Below, in pieces: positions 5,229 to 8,534 of a stretch of 8,534 nt of DNA (position 1 is its first letter; every line of letters begins with the position of its first letter). Under the pieces are notes generated by a model. That model was given only the letters and a program-made list of their open reading frames with translations, did not search any database and was not told where the DNA came from. The stretch comes from Nitrospiraceae bacterium (GTDB lineage: Bacteria; Nitrospirota; Thermodesulfovibrionia; UBA6902). Made by a program: the position numbers and the translations under genes. The DNA is taken from positions 401,119 to 409,652 of the forward strand of contig CP070644.1 in assembly GCA_020354155.1 (NCBI GenBank), in the 5' to 3' direction.

Positions 5229-7061
5229 TTACTCTACGGTAACACTCTTGGCAAGGTTCCGGGGCTGATCAACGTTGCATTTTTTGAGTACAGCCATATG
5301 ATATGCAAGCAGATGAAGTGGAATGGAGAAGATAATCGGAGTAAGGTAATAATTTGTCTCCGGCATAAGCAGTGTCTCGGATGAATGGGAAGCTGCCTTC
5401 CTGTTCCCTTCAACGGCAACTGCAATCAGTTTACCTCCCCTGCTTTTCACCTCCTCCATATTTGAGAGAATTTTTTCATAGACGTTATCGTTCGGCGCAA
5501 GGGTCAGGACCGGCATATCATTGTCAATAAGGGCAATGGGACCATGCTTCATTTCTCCCGCAGGATACCCCTCAGCATGAATATAGGAGATCTCTTTCAG
5601 TTTCAGGGCACCCTCAAGGGCAATTGGATAGTTTATACCCCTGCCAAGATAGAGAAAATCACGAACTTTACAGTATTTCTTTGCTATTTTCTTTACAGCC
5701 CCATCGATTTTCAGGGCCGTCTCTACCTTCTCTGGCAGCTGAAGAAGCTCACTGAAAAGCTCCGTTATTTCTTTGTCTTTAAGTTTACCCTTGGCCTTTG
5801 CCATTGCAATGGAAAAAAGATAGAGAGCGGTGAGCTGGGTCGTAAATGCCTTTGTCGAAGCAACACCTATCTCAGGACCGGAATGCGTGTAAAACACCCC
5901 ATGGGCTTCCCGGGACGACGTACTTCCCACAACATTGCAGATACTCAGTACCCTGGCGCCGAGTTTCCTGGCCTCCCGCTGTGCAGCAAGTGTATCCGCA
6001 GTCTCACCTGACTGGGTAATAACGATGACCAGACTCCCCCTCGGAATCAATGGCTGCCGGTATCTGAACTCAGAAGCTATATCGACTTCGCAGGGTATCC
6101 GCGCCATATCCTCGATCATGTACTTTCCAATAAGGGCAGAATGCCATGATGTACCGCAGGCAACAAGAAATATCTTGCTCACCCTCTTCAGGAGGCTTTC
6201 CTTAAGCCCGAATTCATCAAGATTGACACCGGCCTTTTCAAGAGAAAACCGGCCGCGGATCGTATCGGCAATAGCCCTGGGCTGCTCATAGATCTCCTTC
6301 AGCATGAAATGCTTATAGCCTCCCTTTTCAGCCATTGTGGGACTCCAAGTGATTCTCGTTGCCTTCCTGGTCACCTTCCTGTTCTTCCTGAAATTGGAGA
6401 TTGAGACGCCCTCGGTGGTAATCTCGGCCATTTCTCCGTTTTCAGGAAAGATCACATCACGAGTGTACTTGAGAAAAGCAGGGATATCAGATGCTATAAA
6501 AAATTCCTTTTTGCCGAGTCCGATCACCAAAGGACTGTCGTTTTTCACTGCCAGTATCCTGTCAGGCTCTGACTCATTGATAACGCCTATTGCATAAGCC
6601 CCTTCCAGATGCCCGAGGGCAGCCCTGGTGGCATCCCTGAAGGAGAGACCCTTTTTTTCATAGTCACAGATCAGATGACAAATGACCTCAGTGTCAGTTT
6701 CAGATGAAAATACATGGCCCTTTGTCTTCAGATCATCTTTCAGCTCATAAAAATTCTCAATAATTCCATTATGGACAACGACAATTCCACCGGACCGGTG
6801 AGGATGGGCGTTCTCTTCAGAAGGCCTGCCGTGGGTGGCCCATCGTGTATGTCCTATCCCTATTTTTGCCCTCAGTTTTTCGCCTCTGATAGAACGTTCC
6901 AGTTCCCTGATCTTGCCAGCACAGCGACTGACACTAAACCCGTTTACCTGGAGAAAGGCAATCCCCGCAGAGTCGTAGCCACGATACTCCAGCCTTTTCA
7001 GACCGTTAATCAGGATAGGGATAGCGTTTTTTGTCCCGATATATCCAATGATTCCGCACAT
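5229..7061 (-). CDS. glmS: Glutamine--fructose-6-phosphate aminotransferase (isomerizing) GlmS (610 aa)
   Basis: GlmS converts fructose-6-phosphate and glutamine to glucosamine-6-phosphate and glutamate, the committed step to UDP-GlcNAc for peptidoglycan and lipopolysaccharide. The N-terminal Ntn glutaminase domain begins MCGIIGYIG, with the nucleophile Cys exposed once Met is removed. It also has HTRWATHG (71-78), HNGIIEN (97-103) and SSETDTEV (119-126). Two SIS isomerase domains follow, with CGTSWHSA (302-309), TQSGETADT (349-357), STKAFTTQ (402-409) and YLGRGINYPIALEGALKLKE (471-490). E490, H506 and K605 match the E. coli catalytic Glu488, His504 and Lys603, and the C-terminus DQPRNLAKSVTVE is canonical. 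Length equals the E. coli enzyme (609). The MCG start is required for catalysis, so ATG 7061 is secure despite lacking a Shine-Dalgarno. It follows glmU by 120 bases, and the spacer shows no glmS ribozyme. Confidence 0.98.
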   Translation of the reverse strand: MCGIIGYIGTKNAIPILINGLKRLEYRGYDSAGIAFLQVNGFSVSRCAGKIRELERSIRGEKLRAKIGIGHTRWATHGRPSEENAHPHRSGGIVVVHNGIIENFYELKDDLKTKGHVFSSETDTEVICHLICDYEKKGLSFRDATRAALGHLEGAYAIGVINESEPDRILAVKNDSPLVIGLGKKEFFIASDIPAFLKYTRDVIFPENGEMAEITTEGVSISNFRKNRKVTRKATRITWSPTMAEKGGYKHFMLKEIYEQPRAIADTIRGRFSLEKAGVNLDEFGLKESLLKRVSKIFLVACGTSWHSALIGKYMIEDMARIPCEVDIASEFRYRQPLIPRGSLVIVITQSGETADTLAAQREARKLGARVLSICNVVGSTSSREAHGVFYTHSGPEIGVASTKAFTTQLTALYLFSIAMAKAKGKLKDKEITELFSELLQLPEKVETALKIDGAVKKIAKKYCKVRDFLYLGRGINYPIALEGALKLKEISYIHAEGYPAGEMKHGPIALIDNDMPVLTLAPNDNVYEKILSNMEEVKSRGGKLIAVAVEGNRKAASHSSETLLMPETNYYLTPIIFSIPLHLLAYHMAVLKKCNVDQPRNLAKSVTVE

Positions 7062-7088
7062 AGTTAATAATTAGAGTTAAGAGTTATA
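7061..7088. repeat. Degenerate 7-base tandem repeat at the glmS start
   Basis: Directly upstream of the glmS ATG the plus strand contains an exact AGAGTTA duplication (7073-7079 and 7080-7086) within a looser 7-base rhythm TAGTTAA, TAATTAG, AGTTAAG, AGTTATA. It occupies the place where a ribosome-binding site would be expected. The period equals that of the arrays before dnaG although the unit sequence differs. Confidence 0.5.
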
Positions 7089-7105
7089 AACTTATTCTGT
7101 CATAC

Positions 7106-7124
7106 CCGGAAAGCGCGTTTCCGG
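7106..7124 (-). repeat. Intergenic palindrome between glmU and glmS, REP-like
   Basis: CCGGAAA (7106-7112) and TTTCCGG (7118-7124) are exact reverse complements around GCGCG. The flanks (TGTCATACC before, TTCCCAG after) recall the widely dispersed intergenic palindromes that begin GTCAT-CCCG in many bacterial genomes. On the minus strand the stem is followed by GTATGACAG rather than U-rich sequence, so it is not a convincing terminator for glmU. Only one copy is in the window, so the repeat status is inferred. Confidence 0.45.
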
Positions 7125-7181
7125 TTCCCAGATGAGTTGTTATTTTCTTTAAACATTTATGAAATCTATTATATCTTTTTT

Positions 7182-8534
7182 TCAGCTTTTCTTTTTCTTA
7201 CTCACTCCAGACCTGGCATGCTGAATTTTTGCCTTTTTCCTGGCCCAGTCCTTAATGGAGACCTGCTTTTGCCTGCTGATAGCAAGCGAACCTGGAGGGA
7301 CATTGTCTGTCACTGTCGCACCTGCAGCCACATAAGCTCCCCTTCCTATCTCAACAGGAGCAACAAGCTGAGAGTCGCTGCCGATAAACACGCCTGACCT
7401 TATTATGGTTTTAAACTTATTTTTACCGTCATAGTTGCAGGTTATCGTCCCTGCACCAATATTGACATCATTGCCTATAACCGCATCACCAAGATAAGAA
7501 AGATGTGATGCCTTCGTACCGTCACCGATATCAGATTTTTTAATCTCAACAAAATTCCCAATTTTTGCCTTTTTGCCTATTTTGCTCTGAGGCCGGAGAT
7601 GGGCAAAGGGCCCAACACTTGCACCCTCACCTACAATGCTGTCCTCTATCAATGAACTGTCCTTTACCATTACATTCTTTTTAATCCTGCTGTCAATGAT
7701 CCTGACCCCCGGGTAAATAATACAGTTGGCACCAATCGACGTCTGTCCTTCAAAGTAGGTATTCGGGTAAATGACGGAGTCTCCGCCGATGGTAACCGAT
7801 GAATGAACAACCGTTGATTGCGGATCTAGAAAGGTAACACCCTTTGCCATCCATTGCGCAATAATTCTCTTTCTTAAAATATCAGTTACTTCATAGAGCT
7901 GGGCCCTGTCATTCACTCCCCGGATCTCCTCCGGCGGACAGGCATAGGCATTCACTTTGCTTCCAGCCTTTGCCATTATTGCTGCAAGGTCCGTCAGATA
8001 GTATTCACCTGAAGACCTGTTTCTCTTTACCTTTTTTAAATAGTCCAGTCCCCGGCTCTCAATAGCATACACGCCTCCGTTCAGCTCTTTATTCTTCTCT
8101 TTTTCCACAGGGGAAGCATGTTTATCCTCCACAATCCCCGTCACGCAGCCGTGATTGTCACGTATAACCCTTCCATATCCCGTCATGGAATCATCAACAA
8201 AGGCAAGGAAGGACAGAATGTTCCTGCTGCGTTTATGCCGTGATAAAAGAGTTCTTAATGTTTTTGTGGTGATAAGAGGACCGTCACCATTAAGAACAAG
8301 AACGGTACCTCCCTTAATTTCTCTACAGGCAGCAGTGAGGGCGTCGCCAGTACCAAGGAGTTTTTTCTGCAGCACAAAGGTAAGATTTCTGTCCTGGAAT
8401 TTCTTTTTGACTTGCTCGGCCTTATTCCCAACAACGACTATTGTTTTCTGTGCTTTCAGCGGGCTGACAGCGTCAAGCACATGCTGCAGCATCGGTACAC
8501 CAAGGACTTCATGAAGGACCTTCGGGGCCACTGA
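7182..8534 (-). CDS. glmU: Bifunctional UDP-N-acetylglucosamine pyrophosphorylase / glucosamine-1-phosphate N-acetyltransferase GlmU (5' end beyond window)
   Basis: GlmU acetylates glucosamine-1-phosphate and then transfers UMP to give UDP-GlcNAc. The frame is open to the window edge (last full codon TCA, giving SVAPKVLHEV). The GTG at 8531 is an internal valine, not the start; about 15 residues including the LAAGxGTRM nucleotide-binding loop are missing. Counting from that valine as residue 1, the pyrophosphorylase half shows LLGTGDA (58-64), LNGDGPL (80-86), GYGRV (118-122), LNGGVYAIE (150-158) and RGVNDRAQL (204-212). The left-handed beta-helix acetyltransferase half shows hexapeptide repeats from about 236, HLRPQSKIG (311-319), NFVEIKKS (326-333) and ASHLSYLGDA (341-350), where the His matches the E. 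coli catalytic His363. GTITCNYDG (361-369) follows. The usual GTGHA reads GTGDA here, a small variation. The protein ends in a lysine-rich tail. Full length would be near 465, close to the family's 455-460. Confidence 0.97.
   Translation of the reverse strand, partial: SVAPKVLHEVLGVPMLQHVLDAVSPLKAQKTIVVVGNKAEQVKKKFQDRNLTFVLQKKLLGTGDALTAACREIKGGTVLVLNGDGPLITTKTLRTLLSRHKRSRNILSFLAFVDDSMTGYGRVIRDNHGCVTGIVEDKHASPVEKEKNKELNGGVYAIESRGLDYLKKVKRNRSSGEYYLTDLAAIMAKAGSKVNAYACPPEEIRGVNDRAQLYEVTDILRKRIIAQWMAKGVTFLDPQSTVVHSSVTIGGDSVIYPNTYFEGQTSIGANCIIYPGVRIIDSRIKKNVMVKDSSLIEDSIVGEGASVGPFAHLRPQSKIGKKAKIGNFVEIKKSDIGDGTKASHLSYLGDAVIGNDVNIGAGTITCNYDGKNKFKTIIRSGVFIGSDSQLVAPVEIGRGAYVAAGATVTDNVPPGSLAISRQKQVSIKDWARKKAKIQHARSGVSKKKKS

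Noticed and set aside
5544..6011. 155-codon plus-strand open frame opposite glmS
   Set aside because: It lies wholly inside the strongly conserved glmS gene, has no recognisable protein family and no convincing ribosome site; it is a frame shadow.
7168..7173. TATAAT on the minus strand just after glmU as a glmS promoter
   Set aside because: The hexamer is perfect, but the region 17 bases upstream is poly-A coding sequence with no -35 and there is no TGn extension; in AT-rich sequence this is easily chance.
7062..7181. glmS ribozyme in the glmS leader
   Set aside because: The spacer is only 120 bases and holds a simple palindrome and 7-base repeats; I cannot find the nested pairing of the ribozyme, and it would leave no room for the usual core plus pseudoknots.
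8155..8514. 119-codon plus-strand open frame opposite glmU
   Set aside because: It overlaps the conserved GlmU pyrophosphorylase domain and shows no family features.
8529..8531. GTG at 8531 as the glmU start
   Set aside because: It encodes the valine of SVAPKVLH, an internal position; the frame continues to the window edge and the nucleotide-binding loop must lie upstream.

Overview
This window looks like a bacterial chromosomal housekeeping segment. Every gene I can support is on the minus strand, so transcription runs from high to low coordinates. In transcription order the genes are glmU (5' end cut by the window), glmS, a UvrD/PcrA-type helicase gene, gatC, panD, yqeY, a NIF3-like gene and dnaG (3' end cut by the window). 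Moderate GC, AT-rich spacers, an indirect Asn/Gln tRNA amidation gene (gatC) and a yqeY / NIF3-like / dnaG cluster suggest a Gram-negative lineage such as Nitrospirota or Desulfobacterota. That placement is inferred from gene content and order, not shown by any marker I could test. || Layout: bases 7182-8534 and 5229-7061 encode GlmU and GlmS, two enzymes of the UDP-N-acetylglucosamine pathway. They are separated by a 120-base spacer with a palindrome and 7-base repeats. A 150-base spacer (5079-5228) follows, with a weak hairpin after glmS and a clear extended -10 promoter. From there a compact run begins: helicase (2970-5078), gatC (overlapping the helicase stop as TGATG), a 95-base gap, panD, a 74-base gap, yqeY, then the NIF3-like gene, whose TTG start directly abuts the yqeY stop. 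A final 122-base spacer (643-764) separates the NIF3-like gene from dnaG and contains an unusual structure: two arrays of A/T-rich 7-base units in opposite orientation around a perfect 9-bp hairpin. No gene-free stretch exceeds 300 bases. || Function: GlmS makes glucosamine-6-phosphate and GlmU makes UDP-GlcNAc for peptidoglycan and lipopolysaccharide. The downstream run mixes DNA unwinding and repair (helicase), replication priming (DnaG), tRNA-dependent amidation (GatC, probably YqeY), beta-alanine/pantothenate synthesis (PanD) and a metal-binding NIF3-like protein of unknown role. All genes look intact apart from the window edges. I see no mobile-element genes, RNA genes, CRISPR array or defence system, and no evidence of an undescribed multi-gene system. 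The most interesting sequence is non-coding: the repeat-hairpin element before dnaG, the palindrome plus 7-base repeats before glmS, and one CRISPR-repeat-like stretch between gatC and panD.
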